From: Rhodospirillales bacterium
GTDB lineage: Bacteria; Pseudomonadota; Alphaproteobacteria; ATCC43930; CGMCC-115725
DNA length: 64,000 nucleotides
Assembly (NCBI GenBank): GCA_028288725.1
Contig: JAQGIC010000072.1
Span: 1 to 64,000 of the forward strand
Direction of reading: 5' to 3'
The position numbers and the translations under genes are program-made. The notes under the pieces were generated by a model. It was not told the origin of the DNA, ran no database searches, and saw only the letters and a program-made list of their open reading frames with translations. Shown one piece after another: positions 1 to 8,385 of this stretch; position 1 is the stretch's first letter; every line of letters begins with the position of its first letter.

Positions 1-33
1 GCTTCGATTCCATCGAAGCGGAAAAGGCTCTAG
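1..33. repeat. Edge of a CTAG-bounded palindromic element / ldh terminator hairpin
   Basis: Positions 1-19 form a perfect inverted repeat (GCTTCGAT, 3-nt loop, ATCGAAGC). Read on the minus strand this lies just after the stop codon of the dehydrogenase gene, and the CTAG at 30-33 contains that stop. The minus-strand beginning CTAGAGCCT..TCCG resembles the end of the element at 32056-32172, so this is probably the edge of a related dispersed repeat that the window cuts. It may also act as the terminator. Confidence 0.45.
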
Positions 34-1079
34 GCTCCGAAGGGCAGTTTGTGCGCCAACTCCATGTCATGCGCCAGCTTGGTCAGATCCGCCACGGTGT
101 CCGCCGGGAGGAGCAAGCCATCCGCGCGGTTGTGTGCGTCGTTTCGCGCCTCGATTTCGCCGGGATAGAATACTTCCTCGGAGCCGGCCGCCAATTTCAC
201 CCCCTTGAGACCCGCGATCATCGCTTCGATGCGGGTATTGAACTCGGTCAGCGACTGGAACGCCGCGACATTGAGGGCAATGAGCAGATGGCCGGCGCCG
301 CTGCGTTTGTCGGGCTGATACGGCCCCGCCACACCCGGCCCGAAGGCGCTGCCGGTGAGTATGCCCGACAGCACATCCATGATGACGGAGATCGCATATC
401 CCTTATGGCCGGCCATCGGCTGGATGATGCCTGACAGCGCCTCGGCCGGATCGGTCGTCGGTTCGCCTTGCGCATTGATGGCCCAGCCGGGCGGGATCGG
501 GACGCCGTTCTGCCGTGCGAGATAGATCTTGCCCCGCGCCACGCTCGTGTTCGCGATGTCGAGCACCATCGGTGCATGCCGCCCGGCCGGCGCTGCCCAT
601 GACCAGGGATTATTGCCGACCAGTTTCTCGCGGCCGCCCCACGGCGCCATCGCCGGGCTGGCATTGGTCGACAAGAACATGATGCAGCCTTCGGGCGGCG
701 CCATCAGCGTGTAGTACATCGCCGTGCCGAAATGATTGGAATTGCGCACGGCGACGGCGCCGATGCCATGGGCCTTGGCGCGCCGGATCACATCGCGCGC
801 CGCCTGGGCGGTCACGACCTGGCCCATGCCGTCATGGCCGTCGATCACGCCGACCGCGCCGACATCGACCAGCAGCTCCGGCGCTGCGACCGGCTTGGCC
901 GTGCCGGCCTTGAGCCGCGCCACATACCAGGGCAGGCGCATCAGCCCGTGCGACTGATGGCCCCACAGATCGGCCTGGACCAGCGTATCGGCTGCCAACC
1001 GCGCGTCGTCCGGCGGCATGCCGACCGTTTCATAGGCGGCCGTGGCGAAGCTCAGCAGCCGGTCGGGGGAGAGCGCCAT
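30..1079 (-). CDS. Ldh-family malate/L-lactate-type NAD(P)-dependent dehydrogenase
   Basis: 349 aa, the usual length for the malate/lactate/ureidoglycolate dehydrogenase superfamily (COG2055), whose members oxidise 2-hydroxyacids with NAD(P). Family landmarks are visible: an N-terminal helix with DLWGHQSHGLMRLPWYV, the central VRNSNHFGTAMYY motif carrying the conserved histidine, GNNPWSWAAP, and MAGHKGYAISVIMDVLSG near residue 220. The start overlaps the stop of the upstream hydratase gene (TGATG), so the two are translationally coupled and probably serve one catabolic route for a 2-keto or 2-hydroxy acid. The substrate cannot be read from sequence; lactate, malate, ureidoglycolate and sulfolactate are all possible in this family. 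Confidence 0.88.
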   Translation of the reverse strand: MALSPDRLLSFATAAYETVGMPPDDARLAADTLVQADLWGHQSHGLMRLPWYVARLKAGTAKPVAAPELLVDVGAVGVIDGHDGMGQVVTAQAARDVIRRAKAHGIGAVAVRNSNHFGTAMYYTLMAPPEGCIMFLSTNASPAMAPWGGREKLVGNNPWSWAAPAGRHAPMVLDIANTSVARGKIYLARQNGVPIPPGWAINAQGEPTTDPAEALSGIIQPMAGHKGYAISVIMDVLSGILTGSAFGPGVAGPYQPDKRSGAGHLLIALNVAAFQSLTEFNTRIEAMIAGLKGVKLAAGSEEVFYPGEIEARNDAHNRADGLLLPADTVADLTKLAHDMELAHKLPFGA

Positions 1080-1852
1080 CAGGCGACCTTGGTGCTGAAA
1101 CCGACCGCCCGCCCCAGATAGCGCGCCTCGATCGCCACGGCGCCCTCGATGGTGAACGGCTTGGTCACCGTGCCGGTCGAGATGATCGAACCCTTGGGCA
1201 GGATCATGCCGCGCTGGCGCGCCGTGGCGACGAAATCGACATACGCCCGGACCGGGTCGGTCGCATCCTCGCCGGAGAGCCCGCGGGCGCGTTCCTCGCC
1301 GTCGACCAGCACCACGGCCGAGGCCGCAAGAGCGGCGAGATCGTTGCCGTCGATCATGTCGCCGACGACCAGCGCCTCGAATGCCGCATTGTCGGCGGCG
1401 AAGCTGGGCCAGCCCACCGCCCGGCGATCGATGAAGCGGGAGCGGACCAGCTCGAACGTGACGCGGGTCTCGCCGATCGCGGCCATCGGATCGGACGCGG
1501 GCTCGCCCGGCAGAATATCGCGGCCCAGCACATAGGCGATTTCGAATTCGATGGTGACCGGTGCCAGGTCGGGCAGCGCGATCGTGTCGCCCGGCGCATG
1601 GCTGCGGCCGGCGAAAATGCGGCCGGCGATCGAGGCGCCCGCGCCGGTCTCGGCCCGCTGCTTCGGGCTGCCGACGCCCAGCTTCCAGCCGGCGATGGGC
1701 AGGCCCAGGCCGGCGATGAAGCGATCCTGGATATCGTAGCCGTCGGCGATGGTGGCCGGGCGGAGGTCCGCCGGCAGTGCGGTCGCTTGCTGGCCGCTCC
1801 GCCAGAGATCGGTCATCCAGGCGGCGGCGGCGTCGGCGGCGGCGAAAGCCAT
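1079..1852 (-). CDS. 2-keto-4-pentenoate hydratase / fumarylacetoacetase-like hydratase (MhpD type)
   Basis: 257 aa from ATG at 1852, chosen because AAGGAG lies 6 nt upstream; the open frame extends further but the added residues do not look like the family. The sequence follows the MhpD/HpcG pattern: GWKLGVGSPKQRA near residue 55, an IEFEIAYVLGRDIL segment with metal-binding acidic residues, and a C-terminal GSIISTGTVTKPFTIEGA stretch. These enzymes hydrate 2-hydroxypenta-2,4-dienoates in meta-cleavage pathways or act as related decarboxylases. The gene is coupled to the dehydrogenase gene downstream. No extradiol dioxygenase or aldolase is next to it, so the aromatic-pathway role is an inference. 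Confidence 0.82.
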   Translation of the reverse strand: MAFAAADAAAAWMTDLWRSGQQATALPADLRPATIADGYDIQDRFIAGLGLPIAGWKLGVGSPKQRAETGAGASIAGRIFAGRSHAPGDTIALPDLAPVTIEFEIAYVLGRDILPGEPASDPMAAIGETRVTFELVRSRFIDRRAVGWPSFAADNAAFEALVVGDMIDGNDLAALAASAVVLVDGEERARGLSGEDATDPVRAYVDFVATARQRGMILPKGSIISTGTVTKPFTIEGAVAIEARYLGRAVGFSTKVA

Positions 1853-1901
1853 GGTCGCTCCTTCGTTCGGCCTCCGGGAAGCGGAGGCGTTCGAAGCGAG
1901 C

Positions 1902-2096
1902 TTAAGCCTTCCAGCGGTTCGGCTGGAAGCCCAGAGGATGGCGTTCCTGGATGCGGTATAGCGGCACACCATGGGCGTCGAGCAGGCCGGTATGGATCGG
2001 CTCGATCGGGGTTTCGTGAACCGTGATGTTCATTTCGGCTTCATACAGGCTGTCCCCATAGGCGCGGGGGCGAATCGCGACGTATTTCTGGCTCAA
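1902..2096 (-). CDS. Small protein of unknown function, first gene of the hydratase/dehydrogenase cluster
   Basis: 64 aa if translated from TTG at 2096, which has GAAAGAGG about 8 nt upstream; an ATG further in would give only about 43 aa. I do not recognise the family. The composition is that of a real soluble protein (YVAIRPRAYGDSLYEAEMNI at the N-terminus, HPLGFQPNRW at the C-terminus) with no membrane segment or signal peptide. It lies 49 bp upstream of the hydratase gene on the same strand and probably shares its transcript. The frame has no alternative longer gene on either strand at this position. Confidence 0.55.
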   Translation of the reverse strand: MSQKYVAIRPRAYGDSLYEAEMNITVHETPIEPIHTGLLDAHGVPLYRIQERHPLGFQPNRWKA

Positions 2097-2254
2097 GGGT
2101 GGCCTCTTTCCGGTGCAGGGTCTGGACGAGCGGCACCCTAGCAAGCGGAATTGAAGAAAATATTAGCAGCCGGGCGAAGGTGCCGGCCCTTGCCCTCAAT
2201 TTGGGCAAATGGAATGCTGGTCCCGGGGGTGACAATGGGCGAGGGGCAGCGGGC

Positions 2255-5200
2255 ATGAGCGGACGGCAGCGGATCGTTCGCGAGCGGCGGCAGTACAACC
2301 AGTGGGTCGCCAACCAGACGCTCGAGGATTACGCGCTCCGCTTCACCGCGAAGAAGGCGCGGCGCTGGTCGTCGTTCCGGGTCGCCAACACGGCCGTGGG
2401 CGCCATCTCGTTCCTGGCGTGCGAGGCGATCGGCGGCAGTCTGACGCTCAACTACGGCTTCACCAACACGGCGGCCGCGATCCTGGCGGTCGGGCTGCTG
2501 ATCTTCGCGACCGGCCTGCCGATCTGCTACTACGCCATCCGCCATGGCATCGACGTCGATCTGCTGACCCGCGGCGCCGGGTTCGGCTATATCGGCTCGA
2601 CCATCACCTCGCTGATCTACGCCTCGTTCACCTTCATCCTGTTCGCGGTCGAGGCCGTGATCATGTCGACGGCGCTCGAGACCTGTTTCGGGATTCCGCA
2701 GCCGGTGGGCTATGTGCTGGCCTCGGTCGCGGTCATCCCGATCGTGGCCTATGGCATCCGGATGATCAGCCGATTGCAGGTCTGGACCCAGCCGATCTGG
2801 CTGTTCTTCCAGATCGTCCCGCTGATCGTGATCGCGGTCGGCCATCCGACCGAGGTCGGCAACTGGACCGATTATCGCGGGCTCCTGGGCAATGGCAGCG
2901 GCGATTTCGACCTGCTGCTGTTCGGCATCGCCGCTTCGATCCTGCTGTCGCTCATCCCGCAGATCGGCGAGCAGGTCGATTACCTGCGTTTCCTGCCCAG
3001 CCGCACGGCCGGCAACCGGCTCGGCTGGTGGACGGCCCTGATCATGGCGGGGCCCGGCTGGATCTTCATGGGGGCGGCCAAGCTGTTCGCCGGCTCGTTC
3101 CTGGCCGTGCTGGTGCTGCAGCATGGCGTGCCCTACATCCACGCGACCGAGCCGGCGGAGCTCTATTCGGTCGCGTTCCAATATCTGGCGCTGTCGCCCA
3201 AGGCGGCGCTGATCCTGACCGGCATCTTCGTCGTCACCTGCCAGATGAAGATCAATGTCACCAACGCCTATGCCGGCTCGATCGCCTGGTCGAACTTCTT
3301 CTCGCGCCTGACCCACAGCCATCCGGGCCGCGTCGTCTGGGTGCTGTTCAACATCATCCTGTCGCTGACCCTGATGAACCTGGGCATCTTTGGGGTGATC
3401 GAGCGGATCCTCGGGCTCTATTCCAATTTCGCCGTCGCCTGGCTGGGCGCCATCGTCGCCGATCTGATCGTCAACAAGCCGCTGGGCTTGAGCCCGCCGG
3501 GCATCGAGTTCAAACGGGCGCATCTCTACGACATCAACCCGGTCGGTGTCGGCGCCATGCTGCTGGCGGTGGTGGCCTCGACGCTCGCCTTTTTCGGCAG
3601 CTTCGGTGCCACGGCCCAGGCGTTCGCGCCCTTCATCAGCCTGACCGTCGCCTTCGTCGCGGCACCGCTGATCGCCTGGGGCACCCGGGGGAAATATTAC
3701 ATCGCGCGGGCGCCCCAGATCGGCCTGGAGCCGGGCGCGGAAGTGCGCTGCTCGATCTGCGAGAACGTGTTCGAGCGCGAGGACATGGCCTATTGCCCGG
3801 CCTATGGCGGCGCCATCTGTTCGCTGTGCTGCACGCTCGACGCGCGCTGCCACGACAGCTGCAAGGAGGAGGCCCGGTTCGTCGAGCAGATCATGGCGCT
3901 GCTGCGCCGGCTGCTGCCGGCGCGGCTGGCGCTCGGCCTCAATTCCCGTATCGGCCATTTCATCGGCGTGCTGATCCTGTTCGCGCTCGTCATCGGCGGC
4001 GCGCTGACCTTCATCTATTACCTGGACGCGGTCGGACCGGCCTCCGACAAGGCGCTGATCGCCCGGACCCTGTGGCTGGTGTTCTTCAGCCTGCTGATCG
4101 TGTCCGGCGTCGCGGCCTGGCTCCTGGTGCTGGCGCACGAGAGCCGGCGCAAGGCCGAAGAGGAGTCCGACCGGCAGACCCATATGCTGATGCGCGAGAT
4201 CGAGGCGCACGAACGAACCGATCTGGAGCTGCAAAAGGCCAAGGAAGTGGCCGAGGCCGCCAATTTCGCCAAGAGCCGCTACGTCATCGGCATCAGCCAC
4301 GAGATCCGCGCGCCGCTGAACGCGATCTTCGGCTATGCCCAGCTGATGGAGCGGGACGGGGCGGCGGCGCCTTTGCGCCAGAACGCGATCCGCGTGATCC
4401 GGCGCAGTGCCGAGCATCTGTCGAACCTGATCGACGGGCTGCTCGACATCTCGAAGATCGAGGCCGGCCGCTTCATGCTCTATCGCGACCGGGTGCGCAT
4501 CCACGAGTTCCTCGACCAGATCGTCGACATGTTCCGCCTGCAGGCGCAGGCGCAAGGCATCGCATTCTATTACGAACAGCCGGATTGCCTGCCGCCTTAC
4601 GTCTATACCGACGAGAAGCGGCTGCGGCAGATCCTGATCAATCTCTTGTCGAACGCGGTGAAATATACCGAGCGCGGCCATGCGGCGCTGCGCATCTTCT
4701 ATCGCAGCCAGGTTGCCGAGTTCGAGATCGAGGATAGCGGCATCGGCATTCCCGAGGACGATATCGAACGCATCTTCGAACCGTTCGAGCGCGGCCAGAT
4801 GCCGAACGCGCGGACCGTGCCGGGCACCGGCCTCGGCCTCACCATCACCAAGCTGCTGACCGAGATGATGGGCGGCGCCATCTCGGTCGAGAGCGTGCCC
4901 GGCCAGGGCAGCGTCTTCCGCATCAAACTGTTTCTGTCCGAGGCGCCGGCACCCGATGCCCCGCCGGCGCCCCAGGCGCGCATCTCGGGCTATCGCGGCC
5001 GGCGCATCAAGGTGCTGATCGCCGACGACGACGCGGCGCATCTGGAACTGGTGCACGAGCTGCTGACGCCGCTGGGCTTCCTGATGTTCAGCGCGTCGGA
5101 CGGGCTGACCTGCCTGTCGCTGGCCGAGGAATGCCAGCCGGATCTGGTGCTGCTCGATATCTCGATGCCCGGGCTCGACGGCTGGAGCGTGGCGCGGCGC

Positions 5201-5626
5201 CTGCGCGAAGCGGGCCACACCGCGGCGCGCATCGTCATGATCTCGGCCAATGTCGATGAATTCCGCACGCGGCGCGAGGCGGAGCCGGCGCATGACGATT
5301 ACCTGATCAAGCCGATCGACGTGCAGCGGCTGATCGATCGCATCCAGGTGCTGCTCGGTCTCGACTGGATCGCGCAGGGCCAGGAAGAGGTGGCGCCGCC
5401 GCAGCCGCCGGCGGCGGCCCAGGCCGTTCCCGGCCGCCGCCATCTGGATGAACTGCACCAATTGGGACGGATCGGGTATATCAGGGGCATCGAGGCGAAA
5501 CTGGGCGAGATCGCGGCCGAAGCGCCGACGCTTGTCCCGTTCGCCGATCGGCTGGGCGAGATCGTCCGGCGCTTCGATCTCAAGCAATATATGAACATCC
5601 TCGAGGAGCTGCGCGCCGATGAGTGA
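2255..5626 (+). CDS. NCS1-permease-fused hybrid sensor histidine kinase/response regulator
   Basis: 1123 aa from ATG at 2255 (GAGGGG about 8 nt upstream); the frame is open from 2099 but the extra residues are not conserved-looking. Domain order: an NCS1 (purine/cytosine permease-like) membrane domain of roughly residues 30-490 with about 12 hydrophobic segments; a cysteine cluster at about 499-535 (CSIC, CPAYGGAICSLCC, CHDSC) resembling a zinc-binding module; two further membrane segments; HisKA with phospho-acceptor His682 in SHEIRAPLNAI; HATPase_c with LLSNAVKYTERG, DSGIGIPEDD and GTGLGLTITK; a REC domain with Asp968 in LLDISMPGLDG; and a tail of about 90 residues. The transporter domain probably works as a sensor for a nucleobase- or urea-like solute. 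It overlaps the response regulator gene by 8 nt. The ligand is unknown. Confidence 0.88.
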   Translation: MSGRQRIVRERRQYNQWVANQTLEDYALRFTAKKARRWSSFRVANTAVGAISFLACEAIGGSLTLNYGFTNTAAAILAVGLLIFATGLPICYYAIRHGIDVDLLTRGAGFGYIGSTITSLIYASFTFILFAVEAVIMSTALETCFGIPQPVGYVLASVAVIPIVAYGIRMISRLQVWTQPIWLFFQIVPLIVIAVGHPTEVGNWTDYRGLLGNGSGDFDLLLFGIAASILLSLIPQIGEQVDYLRFLPSRTAGNRLGWWTALIMAGPGWIFMGAAKLFAGSFLAVLVLQHGVPYIHATEPAELYSVAFQYLALSPKAALILTGIFVVTCQMKINVTNAYAGSIAWSNFFSRLTHSHPGRVVWVLFNIILSLTLMNLGIFGVIERILGLYSNFAVAWLGAIVADLIVNKPLGLSPPGIEFKRAHLYDINPVGVGAMLLAVVASTLAFFGSFGATAQAFAPFISLTVAFVAAPLIAWGTRGKYYIARAPQIGLEPGAEVRCSICENVFEREDMAYCPAYGGAICSLCCTLDARCHDSCKEEARFVEQIMALLRRLLPARLALGLNSRIGHFIGVLILFALVIGGALTFIYYLDAVGPASDKALIARTLWLVFFSLLIVSGVAAWLLVLAHESRRKAEEESDRQTHMLMREIEAHERTDLELQKAKEVAEAANFAKSRYVIGISHEIRAPLNAIFGYAQLMERDGAAAPLRQNAIRVIRRSAEHLSNLIDGLLDISKIEAGRFMLYRDRVRIHEFLDQIVDMFRLQAQAQGIAFYYEQPDCLPPYVYTDEKRLRQILINLLSNAVKYTERGHAALRIFYRSQVAEFEIEDSGIGIPEDDIERIFEPFERGQMPNARTVPGTGLGLTITKLLTEMMGGAISVESVPGQGSVFRIKLFLSEAPAPDAPPAPQARISGYRGRRIKVLIADDDAAHLELVHELLTPLGFLMFSASDGLTCLSLAEECQPDLVLLDISMPGLDGWSVARRLREAGHTAARIVMISANVDEFRTRREAEPAHDDYLIKPIDVQRLIDRIQVLLGLDWIAQGQEEVAPPQPPAAAQAVPGRRHLDELHQLGRIGYIRGIEAKLGEIAAEAPTLVPFADRLGEIVRRFDLKQYMNILEELRADE

Positions 5627-6527
5627 GCAGGGTATCCGGCGGGACATCGTCCTGATCGTGGATGATTCGCCGGAGACGCTGAGCTTTCTGACCGACGCGC
5701 TGGATCAATCGGGTCTGACCGTGCTGGTCGCGGTCGACGGCGCCGGCGCCTTGGAACTGTTGGACCAGATCACGCCGGATCTGGTGCTGATGGACGCGAT
5801 CATGCCGGGCATGGACGGGTTCGAATGCTGCCGCCGGCTGAAACGCCTCGGCCATCTGGCCCATGTGCCGGTCATCTTCATGACGGGCCTCAGCGAAACC
5901 GAGCATGTGGTCAAAGGGCTCGACGCCGGCGGGGTCGATTACGTGACCAAGCCGATCGTGGCCGAGGAGCTGATGGCGCGGATGCGCGTGCATCTGGCCA
6001 ATTCGCGCCTGACCCTGAGCGCGCGCATCGCGCTCGATGCGACCGGACGGTTCCTGCTGGCGATGGATCGCCAGGGCCGGCTGCTGTGGGCGACGCCCCA
6101 GGCGGCGTCGCTGCTGGCCGCCTCGTTCGACGGGTTCGAGGCCGAACGTTTCGCGCTGGCGCCCGAACTGGCCGAGCGGCTGGGCAACGCCCAGGACGGC
6201 CGGCTGGCGCTGGCGGGCGGCCGCCGGCGGCTGGAGCTGACCTATCTCAGCCGAACCGGGCCCGACGAGGTGCTGCTGCGCCTGACCGAGGTCGAGGAGG
6301 GCGGCGACGAGGGCTTCCTGAAGCAGCAGCTGGCGCTGACCGCGCGCGAGGCGGAGGTGCTCGTCTGGCTGGCGCGCGGCAAACCCAACCGCGATATCAG
6401 CGAGATCCTGGGCATCAGTCCGCGCACGGTGAACAAGCACCTGGAACAGATCTTTTCCAAGCTGGGCGTCGAGAACCGCGCCTCGGCCACGGCGCTGGCG
6501 GTGCGGGCCCTGGGGCAGCGGGGGTAG
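5619..6527 (+). CDS. Response regulator, REC plus LuxR-type HTH
   Basis: 302 aa. The N-terminal receiver has DDSPETLSFL and a phospho-acceptor Asp59 in LVLMDAIMPGMDGFECC, then the conserved Thr (FMTGLSE) and Lys (VTKPI). A middle region (about 130-225) resembles a divergent PAS-like segment (GRFLLAMDRQGRLLWATPQA). The C-terminus is a LuxR/GerE helix-turn-helix (LTAREAEVLVWLARGKPNRD, then TVNKHLEQIFSKLGV). It overlaps the kinase gene by 8 nt and is almost certainly its cognate regulator. Targets are unknown; the urea transporter genes 5 kb downstream are a reasonable guess. Confidence 0.93.
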   Translation: MSEQGIRRDIVLIVDDSPETLSFLTDALDQSGLTVLVAVDGAGALELLDQITPDLVLMDAIMPGMDGFECCRRLKRLGHLAHVPVIFMTGLSETEHVVKGLDAGGVDYVTKPIVAEELMARMRVHLANSRLTLSARIALDATGRFLLAMDRQGRLLWATPQAASLLAASFDGFEAERFALAPELAERLGNAQDGRLALAGGRRRLELTYLSRTGPDEVLLRLTEVEEGGDEGFLKQQLALTAREAEVLVWLARGKPNRDISEILGISPRTVNKHLEQIFSKLGVENRASATALAVRALGQRG

Positions 6528-6653
6528 GGTCGGAGGCCCGAGAAGCTGCACAAGTACAATTTCCAGACGCACAGGTGGACCTTCGACGATGCGCCGGCGG
6601 ACAGACCACAGATCCTGAAATGACCGTCCTGGGCCGCCGGTCGGGCTTCCTTC

Positions 6654-8189
6654 CTATGGCTTCGACAATCGGCGCACGGGCTCTATGGCGCTGTCATCGC
6701 CCAGTGCTACGGCTTGCCGATACAGTTCCAAGGCCTTGGCCGGCTCGCCACGGTTGCCGATTATACCCATATGATCCAGCACCAGCGGGTCATAAGTCCA
6801 GGCGACGGCGGTCATGGCCCTGGCGCTGCCGGCGCGAGCCGCTTGGACGTAGAAGAGGCGCGCCGATGCAAAATCGCCCGTTCGCAACAAGACGTTTCCC
6901 CGCTCGATGATGGCCTCAATCTCAATCTTCGACAGCGTGGTCGCCGGGCCGGGCGGCAGCGGCGATACCGCCTGCGTTGGCCGGGGCGTCGCCGATGGTG
7001 CCGCGAGCACCGGCTTGGGTTCCGGCTCGATCGTTGGTGCCGCGGCAGTTGCGGGTTCGACCGGGGACGGGATGGGCGGCGTTGCCGGCACCGGCTCGCC
7101 TTCGACGGCTGCGCTCGGCATTGGGATTGCGTCTTCCACGGGGTCAACAGGCTCGGGAGGGCGCTCGGCAGCGGATGGTTTCGATGGCTCGACCGGGCTT
7201 TGCGCCGGAGGGGCGGCCGCCGTCGTGGATGGGTCGGCCACGGCCGAGATCAGAATCGGGGCAAGTGATCGCCCCAGGCCCGACATGGCTAAGGTGCCGC
7301 CGGTCACCAACACGGCAAGTGCTGCCATCCCCGCGCCGAGGCGCCAGCGCGAGGACGAGCCTCGTCGATGTCCGTGCGGGCGGGCGGGCGGCACCAACGG
7401 CTTCGTGTCGCCTTCCGAGGAAATCAGGGGTGCTGCGGACGGGTCCCGATCCAGATGGGCGCCATCCAGGCGCCCGACTCGCAGAAATTCGTCCCTGGCC
7501 AGCCCCAGCATTCGCCGCGGATTTCCCCCCGCCGCCGCGGTGATCTGCCTCATGATCTCGTTGGTCAGCACTTCGGGCGGGGGCACCGCGGCGCACGAGG
7601 CGCGATAGCGCAGAAATGGGGCCACCGCCTCGTCCGGCCAGGGGGAAAGCCGCAGCACGACCGGCGCACTCCAATTGTTATGAAGTCGGCTAACCTCGAT
7701 CAGCATTCCCAGGTCGATGCCGCCGGTCATTAGGATGCGATGGCTGGGGATTGTCTGTTCATACCCGTTCGAGATTGCCACGAGCTGTTCCAGAAAGCGC
7801 GGCGCTACCGCGTCGGCATGCTCGACGATCAGCAGGTTGTCGCTGGGGCGGCGTTCCGTCTCGGCGCTTTTCGATCGCGCGACGATACCTCTCCAGCTTC
7901 CCGGATCGAAATCCCGGCGGCAGACGTCAACGACCTGTTTCAAATCGAGTTTTGGATGGCCTTCGAGCCAGGCCACATGGTAGCGGCCTTGCATACGGCG
8001 CGCCGCTTGCCGAACCAGCTCGGTCTTTCCGCCACCGCTGGCTCCCAATAGAAATGTCGGGCTGCCCATATCGATTGCGAGAATGATATCGAATAGTATC
8101 TCTTCCAGAAATGGCGCCCCATAGAACCAACCAGCCAGGGCCTCTGCCTTTGGTCGAGCCTTATCCGCCATCACTCCGATCATCGTCAT
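6654..8189 (-). CDS. ExeA-like AAA ATPase with one membrane segment and a periplasmic Sel1/TPR-like domain
   Basis: 511 aa from ATG at 8189, chosen because a run of seven G lies just upstream; the frame stays open to 8264. Domain order: AAA ATPase with Walker A GASGGGKT (49-56) and a variant Walker B LLIVEHAD (about 119-126), an ExeA/TniB-like arrangement; a C-terminal lid with GGNPRRMLGLA; one membrane segment (about 282-303); a 100-residue proline/alanine-rich linker; and a terminal TPR/Sel1-like repeat domain (420-510, with GNVLLRTGDFASARLFYVQA). By topology the ATPase is cytoplasmic and the repeat domain periplasmic. It is divergent from the TAXI gene. GspA/ExeA help assemble secretins, but no secretion genes are present here, so the role is unknown. 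Confidence 0.8.
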   Translation of the reverse strand: MTMIGVMADKARPKAEALAGWFYGAPFLEEILFDIILAIDMGSPTFLLGASGGGKTELVRQAARRMQGRYHVAWLEGHPKLDLKQVVDVCRRDFDPGSWRGIVARSKSAETERRPSDNLLIVEHADAVAPRFLEQLVAISNGYEQTIPSHRILMTGGIDLGMLIEVSRLHNNWSAPVVLRLSPWPDEAVAPFLRYRASCAAVPPPEVLTNEIMRQITAAAGGNPRRMLGLARDEFLRVGRLDGAHLDRDPSAAPLISSEGDTKPLVPPARPHGHRRGSSSRWRLGAGMAALAVLVTGGTLAMSGLGRSLAPILISAVADPSTTAAAPPAQSPVEPSKPSAAERPPEPVDPVEDAIPMPSAAVEGEPVPATPPIPSPVEPATAAAPTIEPEPKPVLAAPSATPRPTQAVSPLPPGPATTLSKIEIEAIIERGNVLLRTGDFASARLFYVQAARAGSARAMTAVAWTYDPLVLDHMGIIGNRGEPAKALELYRQAVALGDDSAIEPVRRLSKP

Positions 8190-8385
8190 ATCCCCCCCAA
8201 CCATAGGATGGAATGCATCTTGGCGGAGCCGAGAGATCTGGAATCGTGCCGCTTCGCCGATCATAAAAATACGGCTGGGTGATTATTATTAGATCACTTA
8301 TGCTGAGTTTCGGCAAATATATATAGAACCTTAGAGCGCATGGAATCCGTTCCCATTGCGTTCCGTCGTACAGATGGAGGTTCTA
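8190..8385. promoter_or_regulatory. AT-rich divergent promoter region between the AAA ATPase and TAXI genes
   Basis: 196 bp between the two divergent starts, clearly more AT-rich than the surroundings (8265-8335). It contains an inverted repeat GTGAT-N9-ATCAC at 8279-8297 and a TATATA-rich stretch at 8317-8325 that could be a -10 region for the TAXI gene. No convincing -35 hexamer was found. The palindrome could be an operator serving both genes. Confidence 0.4.

Noticed and set aside
2302-4737. 811-aa open frame in a second plus-strand frame of the kinase gene
   Set aside because: Arg/Ala/Pro/Gly-rich with no motif; the overlapping frame has all kinase and permease motifs.
2138-5647. 1169-aa open frame on the minus strand opposite the hybrid kinase
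   Set aside because: Its composition is dominated by Arg, Asp, Gln, Gly and Ala as expected for the complement of GC-rich codons, and it has no recognisable motif, while the plus strand encodes a clear multidomain kinase.
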